Source of the DNA: Clostridiales bacterium
GTDB taxonomy: Bacteria; Bacillota; Clostridia; Oscillospirales; Acutalibacteraceae
Assembly: GCA_021199275.1 (NCBI GenBank)
Contig: JAJQIJ010000013.1
Span: 118,178-182,177, forward strand
DNA length: 64,000 nt
Reading direction: 5' to 3'
In this document: piece by piece, positions 1 through 10,400 of the stretch
How positions within the stretch are numbered: the first letter of the stretch is position 1
Layout of the letters: each line of letters starts with the position of its first letter
Translations under genes and position numbers: made by a program
Notes under the pieces: generated by a model
The model's database searches: none
What the model saw: only the letters and a program-made list of their open reading frames with translations
What the model was told of the DNA's origin: nothing

Positions 1-3000
1 CTGCCGTGGAAACCGCGCCCAGCGCGTCTTCAGCCGTGAGCCCGTCAGGGTAAGTGAAATCGGCCGATGTCTGGGTAAGATAATTGTCAAATGACCAGTA
101 AATCTGCGTGGCTTCCTGGTTTATAAGTTCAATTACGGCTATAACAACGCCGTCTTTGCTTGAAAGTGAAAGCTGGTAAAACAGTTCTCTTACAACATTT
201 GTTATGGTTTCGTTTGAAGCCACAGCGTCTATTTTATAGATAAGGTTTCTGATTGAATCACAGTTGTTTATTAACTGTTCGGCAACATAGCGCAAAACGG
301 CAATCAGTGTTTCGCCCTGATATGCTTTCACCTGCACGGTTTCATAATTACCGGCTGAATTTTTGGCCGCGCTTTCAACCGTGCTGCCCACACCGTGGCT
401 TGCCAAGCTTTCCCATGTGAAATCCGAAAGCTCTATTTTATAATCAGCCAATAATGAATTGAGCAGCGGCAAAACAATGTCTTGAATATTGCAGGTAGAC
501 AGGTCTGACAGGTTGAGTGTAAGCTGCGCGTCTATGCCCAGCGCGTCTGTTATAAGACTGCCAAGGCCTTTGCCGGCAAGCTGTTCAATTATAAGGTCTA
601 TGTCTATGTCATGGTCGCTCAAAGCGTCTATTATGGTTTCGGTGACCGGCGACAGCAGGTTTGACAGCACATTGGCAACGCCGTTTTGTGAAATGAAATA
701 TGCCACATTGGGTAAAACGGCTGTAATGGTATCTGCCGGCGAGTCAAGCACGTCGTCAACAAAGCCAAGAAGGGGCGTAAGTATGTCAATGAGCAAATTG
801 TCTTTTGCTGCATTGTAATCTGAAACGTATTCGCTGTATGTCTTGACATCGCTGCACATGAAAGCTTCCAAAATTGGAATTATGGCGCTTTCATAGCCGT
901 TGGAGCCGTAAATTGAAATGTTGCTTAAGCTGTCTTTTATTATTGCAGCCAGGTCTATTTCAATGGTGTTTGTTTTTGCGTCTGTGGCGGCGTTATTAAA
1001 TGTGGTTAAAGTGAGCACGCCGTCTTTCAAAACTATTGTAATGTCAACATCGCCTGAAGCGGTGGTTGAGTCAAGCTCAATATTTTGCACAATTTTCAGC
1101 AGTGTGTCTGACACATTGTAGCCGCCGCCTGCAAGCAGCATTGCCAGCAGGTCATTAACCGGGCGGCAAAGCGCCGAAACAGCAGCTATAAAGCCCGCCT
1201 GCGAGCCGTCTGCAAAGCCCCAGTCAAGCGAATCTACGCTGCCCCAGTCTGAAGCTGCTGCCAGGGTTTGGGCAGCCGCTGTGAATTCAGCGCCATAGCT
1301 TGAATCTGTAAGATATTCGGCAAATTGAGCCGGTGTTACGCCGATTACAGTGTCTTCCAACGCGCCGTAAATTGCCGTGGCAACGGTTGTTACCAGGTCA
1401 TTTGTGTAAAGCAGCTGTGAAACAAGTGCTTTTAACGACGAAACGTCTGTAACGCCGAAAGCTTCAAGCAAAACAAACACATTTTTAACAAGGCTGTCAA
1501 TATTTGTAACCGCGCTTTCAGCGTCTGCGGCGGTAATGCCGGCCGGGTATATGAACGAACCGGTTGATTCGCTTGCATATTCGCTGAACAGCCAGTAAAC
1601 TTCGGTTGGGTCTTGCGTAACAGAAAGCACCTGGTTTAACAGTTCTAAAACTGCCGCGGGGTCAAGCGCAGACACCATTTCAATAATGTCTGTGTATTCA
1701 TCGCCAATAAGCGCGGTGAGCACGCTGCTGTCAAGCACAAAATCAATGCCAAAGGTGTAAATTGCAAGCAGTGTTTCGCCCGCCGTTGCGCCGTTGAGGC
1801 CCGCAAAATTAATTTCAGGCAGGGCTGCCACGCCGCCAAGCAGCGAATTTATAATGGAAACTATATAATTGTCATCATAATCAGCAAGCAGGGTGTCGCC
1901 GTAAGAGCCTATTGTTGCGGCAAGTTCGTCTATTGATTCTGCATATGTGGGAGACAGATATCTGACTATGCCGGCAAGGCCGCTGATTTCGTCTGCCAGC
2001 GGGGTGAACACAGCGCTGAGCAGCGACTTGAGCCCATCGTCAGTCAGTGATTCTGACAGGCCAGACACCGTGTTCATAAGTGTTGTGGCGGGTGTTTCAA
2101 TCAGCACGGCGGCGTAATTTGACAGGTCTGTCAATATGGCGGTTACGGTTTCAACACCGCTGGCGTCTGCGCCAAGGGTTACATAAGCCGAATTGCAGTT
2201 TTCAAACACAGGGCCGAAAACGCCCAGCAGCACGTCGTTATAATAGTCAGTGCTTACAAGCAGCGCGCCCAAAACAGCAGCCACAGGGCCCAGCGAATCT
2301 GCAAGGCATTCATAGAAAACGGCTTTGACGTCTGCGTCAGCTGCGGCGCCTATGCTGTCATAGCCCAGGGCAAGCGCATATTTGCCGGCGCTCACCTCTT
2401 GCCATGTCAGGCAAGACATAATGTCGTCTGTAATTTCAGTTGAATAGTTTGTAACCGCGCCGGGTGAAATAATGCCCTTAACGGCGTTTGTAATGTAACC
2501 GTTTGTGTCGCCGGCAATCAGGCCGTCAAACAAAGAGCCAATTATTTCTTCAAGCAAAAGATATGTTTGGGTTACAAGGTTAGACAGGTTTTCGGCGGAA
2601 TAAACGGCGCTTTCGTCAACGTCGCCGTCTGCGTCTGCCACATTGGACGCGGTAATTACAACAAGATAATCTTTCAGTAAATCCGTAATATCTTCAGCTG
2701 TGCCGGCGCCAAGGTGGTTTGTAAGAAACGTTACCACGGCTGACAGCACGCTGTCAGTGCTGTCAAGGTCAAACCCGTCTACCAGAGTGTTTACAAACAG
2801 GCTGTGCAAAACTTCGTCAAGCGTGGCAAGCAGTTCGTCTGCCGCGGCGGTGTTTGCCGCGGTTATTACAGATTCATAGTCAGGGTCAAGAGAAGCCAGC
2901 GCAGAAACAACGCCGGACGTTGACGAAGACGAGCTGCCAGAATCACCTGAATCACCAGAATCACCCGAGCTGCCAGAGCCGCCGGAAGAGCTGCCGGAAG

Positions 3001-6000
3001 AGTCTATAATGTTTATAATAAGGTCAATAATTACATTTAAGTTCGCCACAAGATAATATGCAGAATTTTCGCTGAAGCCGACATATGTGGCGCTGCTGTC
3101 GGCAGACTGCGGAATGGGCTGCTCTGCCAAGGCAAAGCTGTAATCAGAACTGCGGGTCAGTGAAAAGAAGCCGTTTATTACGTCTGACAGCAGGCTTTTT
3201 TCGCCAAACAAGTCAACACTTTCAACAAGAGCGCAAACAATGGGAATTTGAGTGCTTATAATGTTGTCTGTTGTAAACACATCGTTAAACAGGTCTATAA
3301 GCGCGTTTACCCAGTCAGACACAAGCAGGTTTACTATTACAGCCGTTACATTTGCCGCGTCTTTTTCACCGGCTGAATCAAAAACATGCGCCTTAATTTC
3401 GGCAAGCGTTAAATTTGTGGCAACAGTAAGCGTTTCATTTTGGTGGTACGGCACGGTTGTGTAGTTACCACCGCTTTCATTGCCGGTTGTGTAGCTATAT
3501 GAAGCGGACGAACCGGTGGTTATGGTTTCTGAATAATCTATTCGTGCGTTAAACGCCCAGTCTGAATCAACCGAATATTTGTCAAGGAAAATCTGCCCCA
3601 TAATGTTAATGATTTCAGGCAGGGCTGACAGCAGGTTGTTAATGCCGACTTTATATGCCATTTTAATGCTGTCGTCGTTACCGCCGCCCAAAACGTCATT
3701 TGCGTTGAGCTCTGAATCAAACCTGTGCGACTCTATGCCCAAAGAGGCGTTGCCGTCTAAATAATAGTCAACCGCGTCGCGCACAACACTTAAAAGTTCG
3801 CGCACGGCTTCGCCCGCCCCGTCTGACAGGGTGTTAAGTATTGTTAAATTATAAAGGTTTTCGGCAACCCAGGTGTCAATATATTCAATGTTAAATATAA
3901 CGGGCACCTTGCCGCCTGAAGACGTGGTTACATTTTCATAATAGCCGCCATATGGGTAATATTGAATATACCAGCTTTCATTGCCGTAATTTTCAGCCCA
4001 TTCGTCTATAACCGACGTATCGCCGAACATATAGTGCAGCAGCGCCGGCAATATATAATTTAAGTTGAAATACAGTGTGTGAACCCCATATTCGTCAAAC
4101 AGGTCTTTAACGGCAGTGGTGCCCAGCAGGTCACCCAAAACATAATACAGCAGGTTGTAAAGCCCGGAATTGTTATATATTTCGGTGTATTCAACATCAG
4201 CATCGCCAACCATTGTCTGCACTATGGATACTAAGCCGACAGGCGCTTCGCCCAAAAACAGCGGCAGCACAACTTCGTCAATCAAAATGATAAGCAGCGG
4301 CAGCAGGTTTGCAATGGTTGAAACCGGGTCATAAGCCAAGTCATAAACCACGTCGTAAAGCGCGCCGGTAAGGTCGCTCATGGAAAGGGAATCGCCGTTT
4401 GAGTCTTTCGTGGTGGTAAGCCCGGCAATTATATTGTCTATAGACAGGCTTGAGCTCAGGCCGCTGAGCGTGTCGTTAAGCGCCGGAATATAGTCAATAT
4501 ATGAATTAACGGCAACATTAAGCAGGTCAATTATATATTCGTTGTCTATTGTGTAATTAGAATAGTCATATTTATATGTGGTGTTTAAGGTGCCGCTTAC
4601 GCTTTCATAAAGCGCATCTACTTCGGCAAGGGAAAACGGGCTTTCGCCGTAATTTGTAACACAATATACAAATTCAAGCACCCAGTCAATTTCCTCTTTA
4701 ATTGTGGAACCGGTGGCGGTTTCAGCCGCGCCAAGCGAAGTGCCGGCTGCAAGAGCGTCATAAACATCTTGGGCAGTCACACCGTAAAAGCCGGCAGTTT
4801 GGCGCATAGGCGCATAGTCTGCTGACGCTATGGCTGCCAGCGAATAGTCGCCGCTGCCAAAAATATATTTAAGCGTGTCGCTGAAACCAAGGCCATATGT
4901 GTCGTTGACTATGGCTGCGCACAAATCTTCTGCGCTTGATATGGCGCCTTTTTCTATGTATTTAGTTAAGTAAGCAAGCTGTTCATCTGTAAAATAAAGC
5001 TCTGCCGCAATTTCGTCAAGCTCTTTTTCCAGGACTCCGCTTTCGGCATACATGTCAGGGTATGCATAATAAACCGCAAGCGTTTCGCCGCCAAGAAAAG
5101 CAGCGCAAAGCTGTGTAAGGGTGTAATCATCAAATGTGCCATAGCTGCTGTAATATGCCGCCATTTCGTCTAAATAATTGTCAAACGTAAGCGAGCTTAT
5201 GCCCCAATATGAAAAGTCTGCGCCGTTGTCTGCGGCAAGGGTGCCCAAGAGCATAATGTCAAGAAAATCGCCCATTTCAGCCATGGAGTCCATATCAATG
5301 CTCATATATTGGATTACATATAAAAGTTCTGCAAAGCTGCTGACTTCAAAGCCGCTGTAAACCGCGCTCATTTTGGAAGTGTAATAGGAATATTGCCCTT
5401 TTACGTCTGCAAATGTGTAATCTGTGCCGAATTCCTCATCAAGCAGCAGATTTACCAGTTCTTCAACAGTGCTGCCGTATTCGGGGTAAGCGGCTATGAA
5501 ATCATAAACGGCTGTTGAAATTTCAGCAACGCTCAATATTGTGCCTTGCGTGTAAGCGTCTTCGCAGAAAATTTGGAACATTGTCTTTAATATGGTTTCA
5601 AGTTCCTCTTGCTCTTTAGCGGCAGCGCTCAATTCATTTGTTGCTGCATAAAGCAAGTCTTGTAAACCCAAAACTTCATTTCCGCTTTCATTTGTATAGC
5701 CGTTAAAATAATCTTCCAGCAGGGCGGCAAATTCTTTGTTTGAAGATGAATCTGCGTTAAGACACATGTCATATAAAGTCCAGAAATCAAAGTCGGCGTC
5801 TTCATCTTCAAGGTAATCATAGGCAATTATTTTTTGCGCTAAAGCCTTGAATTCATCATAGCTTGAAGCATAAAACAAGTCTTCGTTAAGGGTGCCGTTA
5901 CTTGCCAAAATTTCGTCTTTATCTGTGGTGCCTGCCAGCAGCGGGTATAAATAAGACGCAAGTTCAGTGAAAAATTCATACCATGCGTCTGATTTAATTG

Positions 6001-6271
6001 ACTCATCGCTGAAAGAGGCTGAGCTTACCTTGTCTATATCAACGCCTATTTTGGAAAGGGTGTCCGCCCCTATTAATTCCAAAATGGTTGGCAGGTAAGT
6101 GTCAAGCAAACTGTTAAGCGCATCAACAGAGCCTGCCGCGCTTGCATTTTCAGCGCTGAATGCAGACGTGCTTTCATCTTCCGCCGCGAAAACCGCAAAG
6201 CCGGAAGTGCACGCCGTAAGCGCCATTATAAGTGCAAGGAACAGACTTAATAACTTTTTGCACGTTTTCAT
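1..6271 (-). CDS. Giant secreted surface protein, C-terminus beyond window (>2,090 aa)
   Basis: An open frame runs leftward from an ATG at 6271 to the window edge; I checked the frame at both ends and it agrees. The N-terminus is a clear Sec signal peptide (MKTCKKLLSLFLALIMALTA, then SGFAVFAA). The mature protein is acidic and almost free of Cys, with long helical stretches full of Leu/Ile-Leu pairs mixed with Thr/Ser/Tyr-rich strands. A Ser/Gly/Asp linker (GDSGDSGDS) near residues 1090-1115 splits it in two. A motif of the form YW-F-x-Y...YPxGxTAxDA occurs twice, about 500 residues apart, so the C-terminal half is built from large repeated modules. A segment near residue 1800 reads LPNVAYFISQNG. 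I do not recognise a named family and give no function beyond extracellular or surface. Divergent from another giant protein at 7430. Confidence 0.8.
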   Translation of the reverse strand, partial: MKTCKKLLSLFLALIMALTACTSGFAVFAAEDESTSAFSAENASAAGSVDALNSLLDTYLPTILELIGADTLSKIGVDIDKVSSASFSDESIKSDAWYEFFTELASYLYPLLAGTTDKDEILASNGTLNEDLFYASSYDEFKALAQKIIAYDYLEDEDADFDFWTLYDMCLNADSSSNKEFAALLEDYFNGYTNESGNEVLGLQDLLYAATNELSAAAKEQEELETILKTMFQIFCEDAYTQGTILSVAEISTAVYDFIAAYPEYGSTVEELVNLLLDEEFGTDYTFADVKGQYSYYTSKMSAVYSGFEVSSFAELLYVIQYMSIDMDSMAEMGDFLDIMLLGTLAADNGADFSYWGISSLTFDNYLDEMAAYYSSYGTFDDYTLTQLCAAFLGGETLAVYYAYPDMYAESGVLEKELDEIAAELYFTDEQLAYLTKYIEKGAISSAEDLCAAIVNDTYGLGFSDTLKYIFGSGDYSLAAIASADYAPMRQTAGFYGVTAQDVYDALAAGTSLGAAETATGSTIKEEIDWVLEFVYCVTNYGESPFSLAEVDALYESVSGTLNTTYKYDYSNYTIDNEYIIDLLNVAVNSYIDYIPALNDTLSGLSSSLSIDNIIAGLTTTKDSNGDSLSMSDLTGALYDVVYDLAYDPVSTIANLLPLLIILIDEVVLPLFLGEAPVGLVSIVQTMVGDADVEYTEIYNNSGLYNLLYYVLGDLLGTTAVKDLFDEYGVHTLYFNLNYILPALLHYMFGDTSVIDEWAENYGNESWYIQYYPYGGYYENVTTSSGGKVPVIFNIEYIDTWVAENLYNLTILNTLSDGAGEAVRELLSVVRDAVDYYLDGNASLGIESHRFDSELNANDVLGGGNDDSIKMAYKVGINNLLSALPEIINIMGQIFLDKYSVDSDWAFNARIDYSETITTGSSASYSYTTGNESGGNYTTVPYHQNETLTVATNLTLAEIKAHVFDSAGEKDAANVTAVIVNLLVSDWVNALIDLFNDVFTTDNIISTQIPIVCALVESVDLFGEKSLLSDVINGFFSLTRSSDYSFALAEQPIPQSADSSATYVGFSENSAYYLVANLNVIIDLIINIIDSSGSSSGGSGSSGDSGDSGDSGSSSSSTSGVVSALASLDPDYESVITAANTAAADELLATLDEVLHSLFVNTLVDGFDLDSTDSVLSAVVTFLTNHLGAGTAEDITDLLKDYLVVITASNVADADGDVDESAVYSAENLSNLVTQTYLLLEEIIGSLFDGLIAGDTNGYITNAVKGIISPGAVTNYSTEITDDIMSCLTWQEVSAGKYALALGYDSIGAAADADVKAVFYECLADSLGPVAAVLGALLVSTDYYNDVLLGVFGPVFENCNSAYVTLGADASGVETVTAILTDLSNYAAVLIETPATTLMNTVSGLSESLTDDGLKSLLSAVFTPLADEISGLAGIVRYLSPTYAESIDELAATIGSYGDTLLADYDDNYIVSIINSLLGGVAALPEINFAGLNGATAGETLLAIYTFGIDFVLDSSVLTALIGDEYTDIIEMVSALDPAAVLELLNQVLSVTQDPTEVYWLFSEYASESTGSFIYPAGITAADAESAVTNIDSLVKNVFVLLEAFGVTDVSSLKALVSQLLYTNDLVTTVATAIYGALEDTVIGVTPAQFAEYLTDSSYGAEFTAAAQTLAAASDWGSVDSLDWGFADGSQAGFIAAVSALCRPVNDLLAMLLAGGGYNVSDTLLKIVQNIELDSTTASGDVDITIVLKDGVLTLTTFNNAATDAKTNTIEIDLAAIIKDSLSNISIYGSNGYESAIIPILEAFMCSDVKTYSEYVSDYNAAKDNLLIDILTPLLGFVDDVLDSPADTITAVLPNVAYFISQNGVANVLSNLLSPVTETIIDALSDHDIDIDLIIEQLAGKGLGSLITDALGIDAQLTLNLSDLSTCNIQDIVLPLLNSLLADYKIELSDFTWESLASHGVGSTVESAAKNSAGNYETVQVKAYQGETLIAVLRYVAEQLINNCDSIRNLIYKIDAVASNETITNVVRELFYQLSLSSKDGVVIAVIELINQEATQIYWSFDNYLTQTSADFTYPDGLTAEDALGAVSTA

Positions 6272-6589
6272 AATAATATCCCCTTACTTAACTCAATAAA
6301 AACACCCTGCCCGCCACACCGTGCCGGGAGTTTTTTAAATTGCAATGCCCGCTGCCGCCCATATATGGCAGGGGCTTTGCCCGCCAGGGCGGCAGATTAT
6401 GCCGCCCGGCAAAGATGCGCACCGGCGCGCCGCTTTTAATAACGGCAGGCACTTTTTCAGGAGGTGCATCTCTTTAAACATATATTGCATTTAACCTTAT
6501 GTGAAAGTACACAGCAGGCAGTTTGTTAACAAAATATTAACAAATTGTTACAGATGGGTATACTTAAAAGGTGTAATCTGCACTCCTTA

Positions 6590-6618
6590 TTTATAACATT
6601 ATATTCACATATTGTCAA
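6590..6618 (-). promoter_or_regulatory. Sigma-A promoter for the left giant protein gene
   Basis: Read on the minus strand: TTGACA (6618-6613), 17-bp spacer, TATAAA (6595-6590). It implies an untranslated leader of about 310 nt before the ATG at 6271. Confidence 0.65.
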
Positions 6619-7102
6619 TAGTTTTTTAAAAAAATTAACAATCTTTATTTTCACAAAAATCGGGTTTTTCAGCATTTTTGGCTTGTCTAAGCGGAAAAAT
6701 GGTGTAAAAACAATTCATAATTTTTTGAATTTTATTCTTTTCAGCCCTTGAAAACAGGCAAAATTTAATTTTTTGGGCAGCGATAACTCCGTTATTATTT
6801 TTGTGACTGCTGATTGTGAATTGTTAATTTAAAATTTAATAATGACATGCACAAAATACGAATTTGTGAATTTTGCCCGGCTCCTGCCTGCCGGCTGCTC
6901 CGCCGCGCCCCGTAAACGGCACGGCATCAGCGCGCAGGCGCCGGCTGAGTGCACGGCGGCAAAATTAAATATTAATTACTATTTTTACTGCTGGTAAATA
7001 TGTTCTTTCGCCGGACTGCTGCATTTTTTTCGCCAGATTACAACCGCTTTAGCGTAAAAAACATTTTTTCACAATTTAAATAACATTTTTCACTATTATG
7101 TC

Positions 7103-7131
7103 TTGACAAAGTTTGTTAACAATAGTATAAT
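7103..7131 (+). promoter_or_regulatory. Sigma-A promoter for the right giant protein gene
   Basis: TTGACA at 7103, exactly 17 bp, then TATAAT at 7126. The spacer contains the palindrome TTGTTAACAA (7113-7122), so a protein bound there would block RNA polymerase. The leader to the ATG at 7430 is about 290 nt. Confidence 0.75.
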
Positions 7132-7429
7132 GTGAACAGGAAGCACATTGAAGCCTCTGCACAAAACGCATTCTGTGTGCAAAATTACTGCTGAGGCACA
7201 GGTAAGCGCTGCGGGGTGCCGCACGGTCAGAGCGGCTGCCTGCGTCAAACTGTTTTACAGCCACAGTCTGTTTGCTGCAGCGGGTCGGGGCGGAAATTTT
7301 CGGTTTAAAAAAATTTAAGCTGATAAATTTTAAATCTTAATTGGCCACTGCAAGCCGGCTTTGCGTTTGTGCGGGCTGAGGTGTTTTTCCTTAAGCTTAT
7401 TCAAAAAATTCATTGTAGGAGGTATCCTT

Positions 7430-10400
7430 ATGCACTTGAAAAAGTTTACGAAATCTATAGCTGTTTTTCTGGCGGCTGTTATGTTTGTTACATGCTTTTC
7501 CTGCTCTTTCACTGCGTTCGCGGCAGACGGCACAGTTTCAAACAACACCAATTACCATGACAGCGCTGTAGATTACAATTCATTGGGTTGGGCTGAGTTG
7601 ACGGATGAACAGACTGCCACCGCCGTTTTAGACCGCATTGATGAATTGCTGGCTGAAGTGGGGCCTGATTTGAGCACGACACTCGGGCAGGCTATTTTCG
7701 GCAGTGACTGGGATGTGGCAAACAGGCGTTATTACCTGAACGCCGTTGTTTACCAAGTAAACATTCCCCTTTACCTTAACAGTGTTGATGAAATTCTTGA
7801 AACCCTTACAATAATCGGCAAAGAAATTGACGATTTGGGCAACACAATTCTTAAGGGCGACGTTAAAAACATTAACCTGTCTGCGGTTTATAACGTAAGG
7901 CGCTCAAACAGCAGCTCGGTGGAAGTCATTGAAGCAGTGTTTGAAATGATTTATGACCTGACTGTTTATTGGGGCGACGGTGCAACAATTTTAAAGCAGT
8001 TGCTCACGGGCCAGTTTGACCTGGGGTCTTTAATTGAAGGTATTGCGGGCGGCAACCTTTATGAACTGCTTCAAGGTTCGTTCTATGGGATTGAAGACGG
8101 GTATGAAGAAAATCTCGTTAACAATCTGATTGTATTCTATGTTTCACAGGCATTTGGCGACGACTATATAACAGCAGACAACTCAAGCGGGCAATACACA
8201 TTTTCATTTGCTGACGCCAGCGGCAATGCGCTGACTATAGATGAATATTTGCTTGGCAAGCTTTCTACTGACCTCCTGCAGCAAATCAATGCTGAAATTA
8301 CTTATGCCGGCGGTGTTTCTTCGCGCACAAATTACGCTGAAATTTGCGCGTATATGGAAGAAAACAACTGTTCGCAGTATTCAGCTGCCTTAGCGCTCGG
8401 ATTTGACACGGGGCTTCAATATACGGAATCGGGCAATGTCTATATCTTCCGCTATGATTCAGACGCAGACGGCGCAGATGACGTCAACCTTACGGTTAAC
8501 ACCTCTACAACCCTGTCAGCGCTTGCATACAATGCGCTTCAGGTTGCATGGAAAACCGCCATTGAACCGACTTTTGCAACGCTTGACGTAAGCGTAAAAG
8601 GTTATGACAACGACTATCACGACTGGTATGTCAGAAACGGCTACACCTGGGATTACAGCGACCTTGCAAGCAACTATGCCGAAAGCACTGTAAGCGCCTG
8701 GGCAACGGCACGCGGTTACAGCCTGTCCGATATTGAAGAAGAGCTGACTTATGACAGAAGCGTCATTACAAACCCCACATACACCTGGCAGGACATTGAT
8801 TCAACAACCCTTTTCAACAAGCTGCTTTACAGCCCGCTTATGGATTATTATTTCGATGCCCCCACCGGTGTGCTCAACTTAGCTGTTGAATGCACGGGGC
8901 TTGCAAATTCAAATGCCTTTTTCACTGATGATTACGGCAATTATTCAACTGTTATAAACGGTGTCAATGACGGCCTTGTGGCCATTATGAAAGACCTGTT
9001 TCCCAATTACAGCGGCACATTAACCACCACAGGAAACACAAGCACGGTTTCAACCATTACAAGCGCGCTTGTGGCAAATGCCGCAGCCCTTTACCAATAT
9101 GCGGCAGACGGAACAGACGCTAACATTCTGGCGGCATTCTACCAAAGCTATGGCAGCGACGCAGTTGTCAGCGAAAGTAACTTTGAAAGTTCGATTATTC
9201 CTTTCTTCATATCGGCCGTTCAAAATATAACAATGCTTGACGCTGTGCATGATTCCGCATGGAACGCATGCAACAGCTTTGAAAGCATTGCTGCGCTCTG
9301 CTTACAGGAATATCTGTCTTATGTTCTGCCCGGTGTTGACTATTCGTCATATTTCACCACAGACAGCAGCGGATATTACACCACGACAATCAGCGACGTT
9401 ATTGAACTTGCACGCGACGCAGTCGCATATGTTATGTACCAGTATGTTCCGCTTGAAGACGCAAGCGGCAACGCGTGGAATGTTTACACCAAAGCCGGGC
9501 AGGACCTGGCAGGCACGGACATATTTGACTTGCTCAATTCCGTAATAGTATATTACGGCAATGACAAGGGCATAGCACAGTTGCTTGGCTTTGTGGACGA
9601 AACCGGCGCAAGCCTGCTTTCGCTCAACAATGAAATTTGGACTAATATTGACATTATTGCCAATAGCCTTTTCCCGGTTTTGGGCAGTCTGCAATATGGC
9701 AGCTCATATTCAGGTCAGTTCAGCAGCGAAGATTTGATTTACAACAAAATCATAACCGGGCTGTTTGAAATAAGCAACGGCGGTGTGTCAAATATTGTGT
9801 CAACGGTGCTTAACATTCTTTCTGCTGATGAAATCACCGCAACTGCGGCTGACGCCACAGTTTACAATTTAGTCAAATACCTGATTAACAATGTGTTCGG
9901 CGCACGTTTCATAGACCAGGGCTACACTGAAATTGTGCCGCAGGCGACTTCATCGTCTCCGTTTGGCGATTTGATTCAGGTGGATTCACTTGCCGGGCTC
10001 GGCACTGACGACACTGACATAGGCGTAATAGGCGAATTGGTGTGCAATGTTTGCGAATTCACAGGTGCATACGGTTACAGCGACATAACGGTTTCGGGCA
10101 TGCTTTATGTTTTGTATGCAATAAACAGCTTTACGGGAATTATTCCGCAGCTGTCTGAGTACACGCTCAATGACATTGACATTTCATTTGACAGCAATTA
10201 TATCAAAGGATACACGCCGGGCAGCGCAAACACCAACCTGCTTTCTGTAACAAATTCATCAGAAGGCATAAACCGCGCTATAATCAGTGAGGACGGCACT
10301 GTGGTACAGCTCGGGCGGGCTTTCGTGCAGCTTGTAAACGTTACAAGCACAACAGACGGCGTTACCGTAACCACCGGTTCCTTTGAAAACACAATTGCAC

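Larger units (their letters stand above)
6272..7429. other. 1.16-kb divergent regulatory spacer between two giant surface-protein genes
   Basis: No credible gene is present. The middle (about 6540-6860 and 6960-7140) is very AT-rich, while the parts next to each start codon contain GC-rich inverted repeats. On the minus strand the leader before the left gene holds a perfect 8-bp stem, GGGCGGCA/TGCCGCCC, within 6390-6412. Each gene has its own sigma-A promoter and a 5' leader of about 290-310 nt. The perfect palindrome TTGTTAACAA occurs at 6523-6532 and again at 7113-7122, the second inside the spacer of the rightward promoter. A further symmetric TAACAA-A-TTGTTA lies at 6538-6550. These look like operator half-sites, but the regulator is unknown. 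Confidence 0.6.

Noticed and set aside
2920..3006. Tandem 9-bp repeats considered as a mobile or regulatory repeat
   Set aside because: They encode the Gly-Asp-Ser linker of the left giant protein.
7130..7300. Possible c-di-GMP or cobalamin riboswitch in the leader of the right giant protein
   Set aside because: Only loose resemblance of short blocks (GCAAA, GGTAAGC, GCCACTG); the conserved core and order of known riboswitches are not met.
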